Shown here piece by piece: positions 1-9,457 of a stretch of DNA of 23,639 bases (positions within the stretch are counted from its first letter, which is position 1; every line of letters starts with the position of its first letter). The DNA is from Allomyces arbusculus (lineage: Eukaryota; Blastocladiomycota; Blastocladiomycetes; Blastocladiales; Blastocladiaceae): NCBI GenBank assembly GCA_027604705.1, contig JADHYV010000145.1:1-23639 (forward strand), in the 5' to 3' direction. The notes beneath the pieces are model-generated. The model was not told where the DNA came from. It worked only from the letters and a program-made list of their open reading frames with translations, and made no database searches. The translations under genes and the position numbers were made by a program.

Positions 1-904
1 ACGGCGTTATTATCAACAAGGTCTCGCCGAGGGTCATCAAGCGTGCCGTTTGCAACCCGGCAGAAAAGAAGTGTCTGTTCATGTCAATCAACTCAGGTGT
101 GTGCATTCTCTGACGTGGTTCCTCCAATATGGTTGCGCATCGCTGATCATTTTGGCTCCAGGCTTTTACGAAACCGAGTACATTTACCTGGCAGAGCAGA
201 TTCCAGGCGCTCACGACAAAGACAACTATCTCTGTCCTGGCGAGTTTGTTGTGCCTATCAAGGCCTTTATCACCCAGGTGCCACCAATCGGCATCCAACC
301 CCATATGATTGAAGCAGTCGACGCCGACAAGCTTGACGATGTCGCACAAATGACTGAGCAAGCATTCGCCAGGATAATGGAGCAGAAGCGGGTGCAGATC
401 GAGGCGATGCAACGGAAGCATGAAGAGGATTTGGCCGAGCTCCGCAAACAGCGTGTGCAAAACCGCGCACTCATCGACCAGCACCGTGCAGAATCACAGC
501 AACGGTTTGAAGCGTTGGAGCGCGAGCGGCGCATTGCTGAGGAGCGGTGCCACGAGGCGCAGCTCGCACTTGTACAACAATGTGGTGCGAAAGAACTGGA
601 GCTGCTGCAATTGAAGTTGGACCTCGAACGTTCCCAGCAGGACCCTGCAAAGGCCGCTGAGCGCGAGAACAAAGCTAAGGTCGAGCTCACGCAGAGCCAC
701 GAGGACGACGACGCCGATGACTTTTCATTCCGTGGGGTGAACTTGTACGAAATGGAGGTAGCCTCTGCCACGCTTGAGCGGGAGAGCAAGGATGAGAGCA
801 GCACCAAACCCTCCTTTCGCGATGATTTCATGAACGGACTCGAGGCTGTGTTGAACCCGCCGACCAAGGCGAAGCAGAAGTCGTCTTTCCGTCGGTCGCT
901 ATGA
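1..904 (+). CDS. P-loop (AIG1-like) GTPase, C-terminal part, 5' end outside window
   Basis: Partial gene with exons <3..96 and 162..904, giving 278 visible residues. A 65-nt intron (97..161, GTGTGT...CTCCAG, with CTGAT upstream of the acceptor) is inferred. Removing it joins the frame GVIINKVSPRVIK...SINS to GFYETEYIYLAEQ. Without splicing, the upstream frame hits a stop and the downstream frame would begin with implausible sequence. After the end of the presumed G domain comes FVVPIKAFI, then a long Glu/Arg/Gln-rich coiled coil (about window residues 85-200), an acidic patch (EDDDADDF) and a basic tail (KQKSSFRRSL). The Walker A motif is not in the window. Family assignment rests on the decayed relative at 17040-17960 on the other strand, which shares this segment and still shows a P-loop-like and an NKVD motif. 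Such GTPases often act at membranes or in oligomers, but the role here is unknown. A coiled-coil protein of another family remains possible. Confidence 0.6.
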   Translation, partial: RRYYQQGLAEGHQACRLQPGRKEVSVHVNQLRCVHSLTWFLQYGCASLIILAPGFYETEYIYLAEQIPGAHDKDNYLCPGEFVVPIKAFITQVPPIGIQPHMIEAVDADKLDDVAQMTEQAFARIMEQKRVQIEAMQRKHEEDLAELRKQRVQNRALIDQHRAESQQRFEALERERRIAEERCHEAQLALVQQCGAKELELLQLKLDLERSQQDPAKAAERENKAKVELTQSHEDDDADDFSFRGVNLYEMEVASATLERESKDESSTKPSFRDDFMNGLEAVLNPPTKAKQKSSFRRSL

Positions 905-1431
905 CGCACGCTTCGTTCCGTCCTTGACGACTAGGGTAGCGTTGCCCATTTTCTGATTGGGTTTGAGTGCGGCCAAAGTCGTGGTCCAGGCTTTATGATC
1001 GTTGCGTGTTGGTTGAGCAATTGTCAATCGTCTTTCCGCTCCATGATTTTCATGATGAGCCCAGCCCTTGTGGTTCCATTTGATGAGTTGCTCGACCCTG
1101 GCATAAACGACAACTGTTATTTTGTTTCCCCACTGCATCGCGCCTGCATTTCGGTGATTCACGACCAGGGCAGCATGCACTATCTGCCTGACAAATTCCG
1201 TCAAACCCCACATTACAAGATTGACCGCCAGTAGAACAAGCGACTTGCCTTGCAGTCCAGCACCATGAGGCGACGTTCCTTGCACTTTCGCAGCATTATG
1301 TTTGGTGCACGGACTAACGCCACGAACTGAGGCCGCTGGCGTCATGTCCGCGCGTAGAGACGCATGCTCTCGCTACCAATTTGTGAATGGAATCTCAACA
1401 TCTATCCATAAGTCTCGGCAGATGACACCAT
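905..1431. other. Convergent intergenic region
   Basis: This is the spacer between the stop of the left-edge GTPase (+) and the stop of COG7 (-), so it should hold the two 3' UTRs. Open frames of 79 codons (+, 995-1234) and 148 codons (-, 899-1345) cross it. Neither has a recognisable domain, and the minus-strand one overlaps the end of the GTPase gene. I see no RNA gene, repeat or clear terminator. Confidence 0.5.
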
Positions 1432-4400
1432 TTATTGCCCTCCAGATGTTTCATCCCCTCCATCTCCGCGCGGGACACGAGGCACGACATGCCCAACCTT
1501 GTCTGTAAACTCGCGCCACCATTCCACGAGCCGCGGCGTCTCCCCGCTCCCCGCATCCCCGACGCCGGCGCGCGACCCGCGTCGGCGATGCGTCCTCGGC
1601 GCCCGCTGGACAAGCTCCAACACCGCCCTCGCAACGCGCTCCGTGCGCAGATGAGCAACACGCAACACCGCGCCGCTCTCCTCCCCTGCAATCGCACTCT
1701 CCACAACGTCACGCAGTTCCGTCGCCGTTTCTTCGCGCTGCAAAATCGCGACGGCCCACTTGAACTCGGCCAGCGGGAGACAGTCGAGCGCATTGAAAAT
1801 GTTGCCGAGGTACGCGAGATCGAGCGCGAGCTGCGCGCCCACGTCCGCGTCCACGGGCACCGGTTCTGCAGCTGGCGCGGCGGGTCCCGTTGGCGACGTG
1901 ACGCGCGTGGTCACCTTGGGAGTATTCGCGCGCGGTTCGGCGAGTGCCGCGAGCCCGCGCGTGACACTGCCGCTGGGCGCGAGCCCAAACGCGCCCGCGA
2001 GCGCCGATCCGGCCGCGGACGAGAGGGTGGCGAGACGGCCCGTGGATGCGCTCGACGTAAGCGAGTTGGTTCGGGAGAGCCGTTCGGGTGGGGACGAGGG
2101 GCGGCGTGTGGGGACGGGGCTCGTGGCGGCACCTGGTGGGCTTGAGGGTGTGGTTGGGGTCGCTGCGGGCGGGACCGCCGTCCAGGTCGCACGCGCGTGC
2201 AGAATCGCGAGCACGTCGGCCTGTGCGAGCAAGACCAGGGCTTGCAAGAAGTCGTGTGCGTGCAGGGTCGCGGTCGCGGCTGGCAGGGAACCACTGGTCG
2301 GTGGAATCAGGAGCGTTTCCATGACCGTGACCTTGTCCTCGTCAAACGCGAGTGCATGCGCTGTGTGAGACGTCGGCACGGGTACGGGCACGGGAACCGC
2401 AAATGCATCAAGATGGTGCGGCAGCTGCAGAATGTACTCGCCAATTGCTGACGCTGCGGCCGACGGGGACCGCGAAAACTGCGGGAGCGGGCCAACCATC
2501 GCGGCCGACGCGAATCGCGCCTGCATGGCCGCCAGCTGGCCCGACGGCGACTGGATCGGGCGCGCGGCGCGAGCGGCCGCGACAGCGCGGTCTGATGGCC
2601 ACAGCGTGCCCATCAGATCGGTGCGGAGCGCTGCAGCAATCGGCGCGTAGACGTAATCGAGGACCAGGTCCATTGCAGCATGCGTCATCTGCACGAGCGG
2701 TGCATGTAAATCGGGCACGCGGCTCGAAACAGCCACGGACTCGTCATCGCTCAGGGCACCAAGATGATCAACAAGCAGCTGCGGGAGCGCCGGCGCACTT
2801 TGCACGAGCCGCTGGTACCGGTCGGCAACCGTCTCGACGGCGCGCACAAGCACGCCAATCCCGCGATGGCCGAGCAGGAGAATGTACCGCTGGACCGTAT
2901 CGTGGTGCAGGGCCGTGGCCAAGTCGACGGGGGTCGTGTCAGCGTATGGGAACCCATCGCGACGCTCCGGTGCCGCTGCTGCGGGCGTCCCGCGACCGAT
3001 CGGGCCCTTTTCCTTGGCCGTGGCGCCCGTGACAGGCGAGCGCCGCGTCCGCGCAAGCATGTCGAGTTGTTTGACCCGCGCCAGGACCTGCACCGTCGAC
3101 GTCGCGACCTGGTCCCAGAGCCGTTCCAGGGACTCGGTCACGGCACCTGTCAGGTTGGGCCCACACGTTTCGGCGTGCCGGGTGAGCAGCGACTCGAGAA
3201 CTGCCACGGCATCGGGAATACTGGTCGTCCATGCGTCGAGCAACTGCGCCGCCTTGGATGCAAGCTCGTCGGCCGAGTTAGAAATGTCGCCCACGAGCGG
3301 TGCGATTGCTGGTGTGGCAAACGAAAAGCAGTTCCGTAGCTGCTCGGTGCACTGCTTTTCGTTGCGCATCGGGAACTGGGCGAGACGTGCAAGCACCGGC
3401 TGGACCAAGTGTTGCAAATGCGCCCAGTGGTGCGGGTTCTCGCCAGCACTCGGGTCGGCTGCGAGAAAGATGCGCTCGATACGGTGCAGCAGGGAGAGAT
3501 CGTGCGCGGGTGTCATGGAAAACGGCAAACGGGAGCTGGTCGACAGGGCTGTATCGAGGAACGTCAAGAGCAGCCACCGGCGGGTGTGGTGCGGAAGCAT
3601 GATTCCGGCATGGTCACGCTCCATGACGTCGCCGAGCAGCACCTGCACGCTCGTGTCGCCCTCGCGCTTTTCGACCTTGGACGACACGGCCGCTTGCAAT
3701 TCGGCCATGCGCACGCGACAGTAGATCTGCACAAACGCCTCGCGGTGACCAATGCTGTCAAACCATTCAAAAAGCTGCGCAACGTCCAAGCCAGGTTCCG
3801 ACTCGGATAGTTTCGTCGGGTCCGTCGCCACGAGCGCACTCTCGACGTGCGGGGTCAGCGCCGCACATACTTCGGTGCACAGCGTGTCGAGCGTCGCCGC
3901 ACGTTTGGCCCCCTCTTCGGCAGCCAGGTAAGCGGAAAACTGGTTGAGGTCGGCGCGCGCGTCGGCAAGCAGCGTGGTCGCGCACGCAAATCTTGCCGTC
4001 ACGTCGCCGTCAGCACTGGTCAGTGCGGCGCGCACGGTCGGCTCCATGGTCGCCCAGCGCATCGCATCCTGGAGAGCGCGACGTGCTCGTTCGACGCGCG
4101 TCCGGAGCGTGCACAAACGGTCCAGGTGCTCGACTACGGCCATTGGCCCGGGAGCGGGCGTGTCGTCGTTCGCAGCGTCATCTAGCGCGCGATCCTGGCT
4201 CGGACGGGCGCGTTGCAGCGTTGTCTCGAGAGCTTGTGCGAGCCGTTGCACCTGAGCTGCTGTAGCCGCAGCACGAGCGGGGGCCGCGTCGATCGCGCGC
4301 AGGAGCGTCGCCTGCAGTTCGTTGAGCTGCGCACCAGCGGCTGCGTGCGCTCGTTCAGACTTCTCGATGAGCTTGTCCAAGCGCGATTTCGGATCAGTTG

Positions 4401-4632
4401 GTGCCACATCGTCGGTATCCGGCAGAAGCGAGTTGTTGATGCGATCTTTAGCCTGGCGCAAACGCTGGCGCTGCGTGACGGGGTCTGCCGCATTGCATCG
4501 TGACCGTGCCGACTCCAGTCCTGGAGGTTGTCGTGATGCGCCATCGTGGTCGTCGTCTGACGCAGGTCCCGACTTCACCGGTCCCGCAGCCGACCCTGGT
4601 CGTGGCGGTAGTTGCGGCGTCGCAGCGACCAT
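1432..4632 (-). CDS. COG7: Conserved oligomeric Golgi complex subunit 7
   Basis: Single-exon gene of 1066 residues, a peripheral Golgi protein. COG7 belongs to lobe B of the eight-subunit COG tether, which captures retrograde intra-Golgi vesicles and so keeps glycosylation enzymes in place. Two segments match remembered COG7 well. Around residue 714, PQFSRSPSAAASAIGEYILQ corresponds to human [20 protein letters not shown]. Around residue 933, LALDLAYLGNIFNALDCLPL corresponds to human [20 protein letters not shown]. The N-terminal half is helical and Ala/Leu/Glu-rich, as expected for a CATCHR-type tether. At about 300 residues longer than human COG7 (770 aa), the extra length lies largely in a Pro/Ser/Thr/Ala-rich insert near residues 790-910 and a charged C-terminus. 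The ATG at 4632 is the only ATG I see near the N-terminus. The frame stays open for at least 23 codons upstream, so a short upstream exon cannot be excluded. The stop overlaps an AATAAA (minus strand, about 1430-1436). Confidence 0.85.
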   Translation of the reverse strand: MVAATPQLPPRPGSAAGPVKSGPASDDDHDGASRQPPGLESARSRCNAADPVTQRQRLRQAKDRINNSLLPDTDDVAPTDPKSRLDKLIEKSERAHAAAGAQLNELQATLLRAIDAAPARAAATAAQVQRLAQALETTLQRARPSQDRALDDAANDDTPAPGPMAVVEHLDRLCTLRTRVERARRALQDAMRWATMEPTVRAALTSADGDVTARFACATTLLADARADLNQFSAYLAAEEGAKRAATLDTLCTEVCAALTPHVESALVATDPTKLSESEPGLDVAQLFEWFDSIGHREAFVQIYCRVRMAELQAAVSSKVEKREGDTSVQVLLGDVMERDHAGIMLPHHTRRWLLLTFLDTALSTSSRLPFSMTPAHDLSLLHRIERIFLAADPSAGENPHHWAHLQHLVQPVLARLAQFPMRNEKQCTEQLRNCFSFATPAIAPLVGDISNSADELASKAAQLLDAWTTSIPDAVAVLESLLTRHAETCGPNLTGAVTESLERLWDQVATSTVQVLARVKQLDMLARTRRSPVTGATAKEKGPIGRGTPAAAAPERRDGFPYADTTPVDLATALHHDTVQRYILLLGHRGIGVLVRAVETVADRYQRLVQSAPALPQLLVDHLGALSDDESVAVSSRVPDLHAPLVQMTHAAMDLVLDYVYAPIAAALRTDLMGTLWPSDRAVAAARAARPIQSPSGQLAAMQARFASAAMVGPLPQFSRSPSAAASAIGEYILQLPHHLDAFAVPVPVPVPTSHTAHALAFDEDKVTVMETLLIPPTSGSLPAATATLHAHDFLQALVLLAQADVLAILHARATWTAVPPAATPTTPSSPPGAATSPVPTRRPSSPPERLSRTNSLTSSASTGRLATLSSAAGSALAGAFGLAPSGSVTRGLAALAEPRANTPKVTTRVTSPTGPAAPAAEPVPVDADVGAQLALDLAYLGNIFNALDCLPLAEFKWAVAILQREETATELRDVVESAIAGEESGAVLRVAHLRTERVARAVLELVQRAPRTHRRRGSRAGVGDAGSGETPRLVEWWREFTDKVGHVVPRVPRGDGGDETSGGQ

Positions 4633-4993
4633 TGCGTGGATTGCCGGACGTAGCCTCGGTTTGTGTCGTGTAGTCGGGTTCTTTTGATGAGGTCGAGGAT
4701 CAGCTCGCCGAGACAGCCGTTGCCTGCATTGCCGCCGCTTCGCACAGGCGTTTGATTCACACGCGTTACCACGTCACCCAAATCGGAAACTACAAAGACG
4801 CCTCACTGCAATAACCGTCACCAACACGGAGCGCGGACGCGCATCAGCACAGCTTGATGCCACCACAGCACGATGCCACGAAGGCGCGAGGTGGACAAGG
4901 TGAAGTGAGCAAAATTGAGTCCAAGACGAGGGAGACGAAACAAGCAGAAAAACCATGTACATATAGAAATCTACACCCCAAACCAATCCGCAA
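4633..4993. other. Intergenic region between LTV1 and COG7
   Basis: This 361-bp spacer lies between two minus-strand genes, so it should contain the LTV1 3' UTR and the COG7 promoter. A locally AT-rich stretch with TATATGTA on the minus strand (about 4955-4965) lies some 30-40 nt past the LTV1 stop. It resembles a yeast-type 3'-end efficiency element. That is a weak match by eye. Nothing else is recognisable. Confidence 0.35.
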
Positions 4994-7108
4994 TCACAGC
5001 AGCATGCCCTTGGCCTGCGACTTGCGCTGCACGGCCGCGCGCTCCTGCTTCGCCTTCTCGTCCTTGAACGCCGTCTTGAGCTGCTTCTTGACAGCGCGCT
5101 TCTCGCGCTTGGCCTCCTTGAGCGCCTGCTTGCGCATCCGCTTCTCCTCCTTGTCTTCGTTCTTGGACCGCGCAACACCCAAGTTCACGGCCTCGACTAG
5201 CTGCTCTTCGTCGTCGTCGGACCCGTCCTCGTCGTCGCTCTTCTCGACGACCACGCCCTGGTGCGCGAGCTTGGGCAACCCTGTGCGCTGGTTGAGTAAG
5301 ATCTGCGTCGCCGGGCCCGCAGCCGCAGCGGCGGCAGCGGCCTGCGCCGCCAACGACTGCTTGGCCTTACTCTTGCGCCCCCGCTCCGAAATGACCTTCG
5401 GGTGGTTTTCGAGGTTAGAGTAGGTCGACAGGACCGACTCGCAGTCCCATCGCTCCTCCTCGTACTTGTCCTCGATGATACTCGGTCGCAAGATCTCATC
5501 GTCCGACTCGTCGTCCTCGTCGAGCGGTACCGACGTGTCCTCGACGTACTGGTACTTGTCGAGGTTGAAGTTGATGGGCGTGCCGTCCTCGTCGGTCTTG
5601 AGCATCTTGCGCACGATATCGTACTGCCCCACTCCGCCACCTTGCACACGCAAGTTCTCGTACAACGTGTTGTGCGACGTGACGCTGTGCTTGGACAAGA
5701 AGTCGTCGAGCAGTGAGTTCATGTACTGCCGCTGCTCGTCGTTGAGTGCTGGTGGCGCCTCGACATCGACCGCGCCCAATTCCTCGTCAGCGTACTCGCG
5801 TTCGATCTGATCGAACCGGTCGTCGAGCAATTCGAGGTGCGACGTGCGCGACAACACCGACGACGACATGGAAAATGACGACATGTTGTCGTCCTTTTTG
5901 CCGCGCGACTTGCGGATCGACGGCAGCGACGCCAACTCGTCGCCGTCCTCGCTCCGCCCGCCGGCACCGCCAGCACTACTGTCGTCGTCGTCCTCATCAT
6001 CGGAATCACCCGTGTGCAGCTCCTTGAGCCGCGCCGCCATGGTCCAGTCGAGCACCTCGGGCAATTCGCGCTCCTTGGCCGCCTTGGCCTCGGCCTCAGC
6101 GACAACTACGGCCAAGTCCTCGTCGATCTCGTCCTTGTCGAGGTTCGTGAAGTACCGGTCGTCGTCCTCGACGTAGGCATCGTCGTCAAGCGCATAGAGG
6201 ACCTCGCGCAGCTCCTCGGGCAGGTCGAGACCAAGACCGTAGTCTTCGACCTGGTTGTGTGTTGTTGGGTCGACTTCGTAGCGCGACGGGAGGGCTTCGG
6301 CGGGCAGATCCTGGTGGAGAGGATGCACGTCAGAGACGGCAAGCAAAATGCGGCAGGGAGGGAAGGGGAGCAAGCGCTGTGAACGTACGTCGTCCCTGAA
6401 GACCACCGGCCCAGCCGACTGCTTCTTGCCCGTTGGCGGTTTCGCCGGGACAAAGACGGCGCCAGGCGCGCCCGTCGGCTTCAAATGCTGCAAGTAGTCA
6501 TAGTCGCGGTCGTCGTAAAAGATACCAAAGAGCGCAGCGCGGCCCGCTTTGCTAGAAAGGGGAAATCGATCTCCGGGTCAGCTCCAGCCGTCAACTTCGT
6601 GCGCCAGAGTCGAGCACAATCAGCACCTCTCGTCGGCAACCTCCTCCTCCTCTCCACCCTCGAACGTAAAGTGCGTCCCACGCGTCGCTTTACCGTCGGC
6701 CGCGGCAGGTGCTGCCGCCGATGGTGCTCCAGCTCCTGCTGCTGCCGGGGAACTCGAATTCGGCTTGCCATCAGCCTCCTCCTTGCCCTCGTCGGCATCG
6801 TCGTACTCGCCGCCATGCTCCTCCTCGTCTTCGTCATAGTAGTACTCGTCGCTATCATAGTACTCGTCGTCGTCATGGAGATCGCGCGGCTCCATGACAT
6901 CGAGCAAGTCCTTATCGACTTCATAGGGGTTGGGAATGGCCGACGGGTCCTTATCAAAGAGCTTTTTCAGGTTGGGCGAGGGCAGGACGGGCTTCAGGAC
7001 GTAGGGCGAGGCCTCTTCCGAATGGTAGAGCGGGTCGCGCTGCGAACGGTGCACGACCTGGAAGTGCCGCGCCTCGCGCTTGTTGATGAACGGCTTTTTC
7101 TTGCCCAT
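4994..7108 (-). CDS. LTV1: LTV1, 40S ribosome biogenesis / pre-40S export factor
   Basis: Three exons: 7108..6627, 6551..6389 and 6310..4994, giving 653 residues. LTV1 binds nascent 40S subunits near uS3 and must be released after phosphorylation for the beak to mature. The start MGKKKPFINKREARHFQVVHR, the motif FYDDRDYDYLQHLKPTG, then LREVLYALDDDAYV, SFSMSSSVLSR...LLDDRFDQI and the basic C-terminal coil are the family landmarks in the right order. Intron 1 (6626..6552, 75 nt) joins GAG-AG to C-AAA, so Ser161 is split and the frame is restored to KAGRAALFGIFYDD. Intron 2 (6388..6311, 78 nt) has GTACGT...CTCTGAC...CACCAG and is in frame without a stop. Long Asp/Glu tracts and an alanine run (residues about 560-570) are typical low complexity. 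The gene is head to head with CMR1, 311 bp between ATGs. In-frame ATG at 7108 was chosen because it begins the conserved N-terminus. Confidence 0.92.
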
Positions 7109-7419
7109 GGTGACGGCGGATCGGTGCGGCGCGGCGCGTGCGGGTACTGGCGGGTGTAGTTGGCGGCCGAATTGTGCTCCACGTGGCCAATGTCGGGGTG
7201 TCGGCAAGGACGCGGTGGTGGCGGTGTGCAGGCGGAGTGCGTCCAGGTCACATGCAGGTGCCGGACTGGTTGCTATGCGATGACTGCAGTGTTCGAGTCA
7301 GAGGCCTCCCCAGCCCTGTCGCGCGAGCCAAAAATCGTTTGTCGTCCACGTTGACGATCCCGCACCGGCAAATTCCTGGTCCCCCAACCACGGCTTTCCA
7401 GCAATACACCACGCCCACC
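7109..7419. promoter_or_regulatory. Shared bidirectional promoter region LTV1 / CMR1
   Basis: The 311 bp between the ATG of LTV1 (-) and the ATG of CMR1 (+) must carry both promoters and both 5' UTRs. The sequence is GC-rich. I see no convincing TATA box or named factor site. The role is inferred only from the divergent layout. Confidence 0.5.
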
Positions 7420-9384
7420 ATGAGCAATGAATACGAGCGCCAGCGTCTGGAGAATATTCGCAAAAATGAAGTATGGTCGCCAGGAACACCAGAAGCCTCC
7501 ATCACGGGCGATGTTGCGACGGATCTTTGCCATGATCATGACAAAAAGACTGATTCCGCCCCGACAAACTGGTTTTCCAGGAGCTACTCAAGTCGCTCAA
7601 CATCACGCCGGCGTCCAAGATCATACCGACCGCGCGCGCTCCGACCACGTCACTAAGCCCGGCGCCCAAGGCCAAGCCCGCGTCCAAAAAGCGCAAGGCC
7701 CCCGCCGCTGCCGCATCGGGTGCCGACAGCACGTCCACGCGCCGCACGTCATTGCGGCTGCGCGGCCTGCAGCCCGACGGCGAGCAAGCTGCGCGTGCCG
7801 CGCTCACCGGATCCACGTCGTCGTCGCCCGCCGCGGGCCGTGCCGAAAAGCGCGCACGCCGCGACACGGCAGCGCTCTCGCTCGACGACGCCATGGCCGA
7901 GGGCAGCAGCAAGGTCAAACAGGCCGGGCACCTGTTGCGCGAATTGGCTGAATTGGTGCAGGCCGACGTCAAGGAGAAGTTCGATGCGAATCCGTACGCG
8001 TACGAGTCAGGCGACGATAATGAGCCAGAAGCGTCGTCCAAGGCGATTCGGCGCTTGTTTGGGCAGCTCGAGGTGCAGCACGAGGCGCCGGTCAAAGTCG
8101 TGTCGTCGCGCATCTACACGGCCGAGTTTGCGCCAATTGAGAGCAAGGTATTGGCCTGCGTGGGTGACAAGATGGGTTCGTTCCTGTTTGTGATAATTCT
8201 ACGTTTGGTCGCTCTTTGGCTCACGTCGACGGGCTGTAGGCACGCTGGCGCTCTGGGACCTGACCGACCACGTCCAAGATCCGCGCGGTCGCAGTGCACA
8301 GGCCAACGATGTCGAGGATGATGACGACGAGGACACCACACCCGCCGAGGACCCGATGCTGCGCAATCTCTTCACGTTCCAGCCGCACTCCGGCACCATC
8401 TCCACCATCCACTTCCCGCCCGGCCTGCCAGCCGACCGGCTCTACACCTCTTCCTACGACGGCACCGTGCGCGCCCTTGACCTCGCTGCACAAGAATTCG
8501 CGACCATCGCATCAGGCGCCGACGAAATTACTTCCATGGCCTCGTCCGCGGCCCTCCCGAACTTTCTCTGGCTCTCGACCGCGTCCGGTTCGGCCGCAGC
8601 GATCGACGTGCGTGCCGGCCGGATCCCCGTCATGGGCGCGAGCGTCGACGTCTCGTCACGCGTCGATCTCGGGTCGCCGTTTGCCACCAAATCATTCCAC
8701 GGCGTGTGCGACAAGAAGTGCGGGTGCGTATCGGTGCACCCGACGAAGCCACACTTGGTTCTGCTCAGTTCCAACGACACGTCGATGCGGCTATTTGATG
8801 TGCGCCGTGCCGAGTTCCGGACCGAGACCAACACCGACCACGCGGCACTGTTCTCGCAACTCGCGGTGCCCACCGAGCCGTCCAAAGACGACGAAGAAAG
8901 TGTGCCGGCGCACGGCCTCACGCAACTCGCGTCGTACGCGCACGGGTATAGCTGCACGGCGGCCTACTTCCGGCCAAACGACGGCAACGCCATCGTGTCG
9001 ACAAGCTATGACGACCGCGTGCGGATCTGGCGCGACTCGTTAACCAGTTTGGCGAGTCCGACATTCAGCGCCATGCACAACAACAAGACGGGGAAGTGGG
9101 TGACCACGTTCCGTGCGCGGTGGCACCCGACTGTGCCGGACTGCGTGCTCGTCGGAAACATGAAGCGCCACGTTGATGTCATGGACGCGAAAACGGGCAA
9201 GTTTGTGGCCATGCTCGACCATGCGTCGATTTCGGCGGTGCCGGCGGTCGTGGCCGTGCATCCGGCGGTGAGGCACCAGGGGGTCGTGTTGGCCGGGAAT
9301 GCGAGTGGCAAGTGTCATGTGTGGACGCGGCGCGTCGAGGAGGATGAGGAGGGTGAAGAGGTGAAGGAGGAGGGCGATGAATGA
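7420..9384 (+). CDS. CMR1: CMR1/WDR76-like WD40 DNA-damage-associated protein
   Basis: Exons 7420..7470, 7581..8175 and 8240..9384 give 596 residues. The N-terminus MSNEYERQRLENIRKNE-ELLKSL matches the start of yeast Cmr1 (EFQKKRLENIKRN). A Lys/Arg-rich stretch with RRTSLRLRG follows, another family hallmark (yeast RRSRRLRG). From about residue 185 it is a WD40 propeller: GTLALWDL, GTVRALDL, SMRLFDVR, DRVRIWRD and GKCHVWTRR end successive blades. Yeast Cmr1 and human WDR76 are nuclear. They associate with chromatin and with replication-stress or protein quality-control sites. Intron 1 (7471..7580, 110 nt, GTATGG...TTTCCAG, CTGAT branch) is phase 0. Intron 2 (8176..8239, 64 nt, GTTCGT...CTGTAG) restores GDKMG-TLALWDLTDH. 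The acidic C-terminal tail ends in a tail-to-tail junction with the coatomer zeta gene, 73 bp away. Confidence 0.87.
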
Positions 9385-9457
9385 GCAGAGCGGATGCTGC
9401 CAATGGAATTTCTGACTTGAATGGTTTGAAAAACCAGATCCACCCAGAAAGATACGT

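Noticed and set aside
50-160. ATG at position 50 as the start of the left-edge gene
   Set aside because: The first ~37 residues of that reading are unlike the family and disappear if the 97..161 intron is spliced. The decayed copy supports the spliced version.
226-909. 227-codon minus-strand frame opposite the left-edge GTPase
   Set aside because: Ser/Arg/Cys-rich shadow of the coiled coil on the other strand, no domain.
899-1345. 148-codon minus-strand frame between GTPase and COG7
   Set aside because: No family resemblance, overlaps the GTPase end, no supporting context. Could only be revived by transcript evidence.
1435-4185. Plus-strand and other-frame ORFs within COG7
   Set aside because: Arg/Ala-rich shadows of a GC-rich gene with clear COG7 motifs in the main frame.
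7502-8113. 203-codon minus-strand frame opposite CMR1 exon 2
   Set aside because: Shadow frame. The plus strand has the CMR1 N-terminal landmarks and consistent splice phases.
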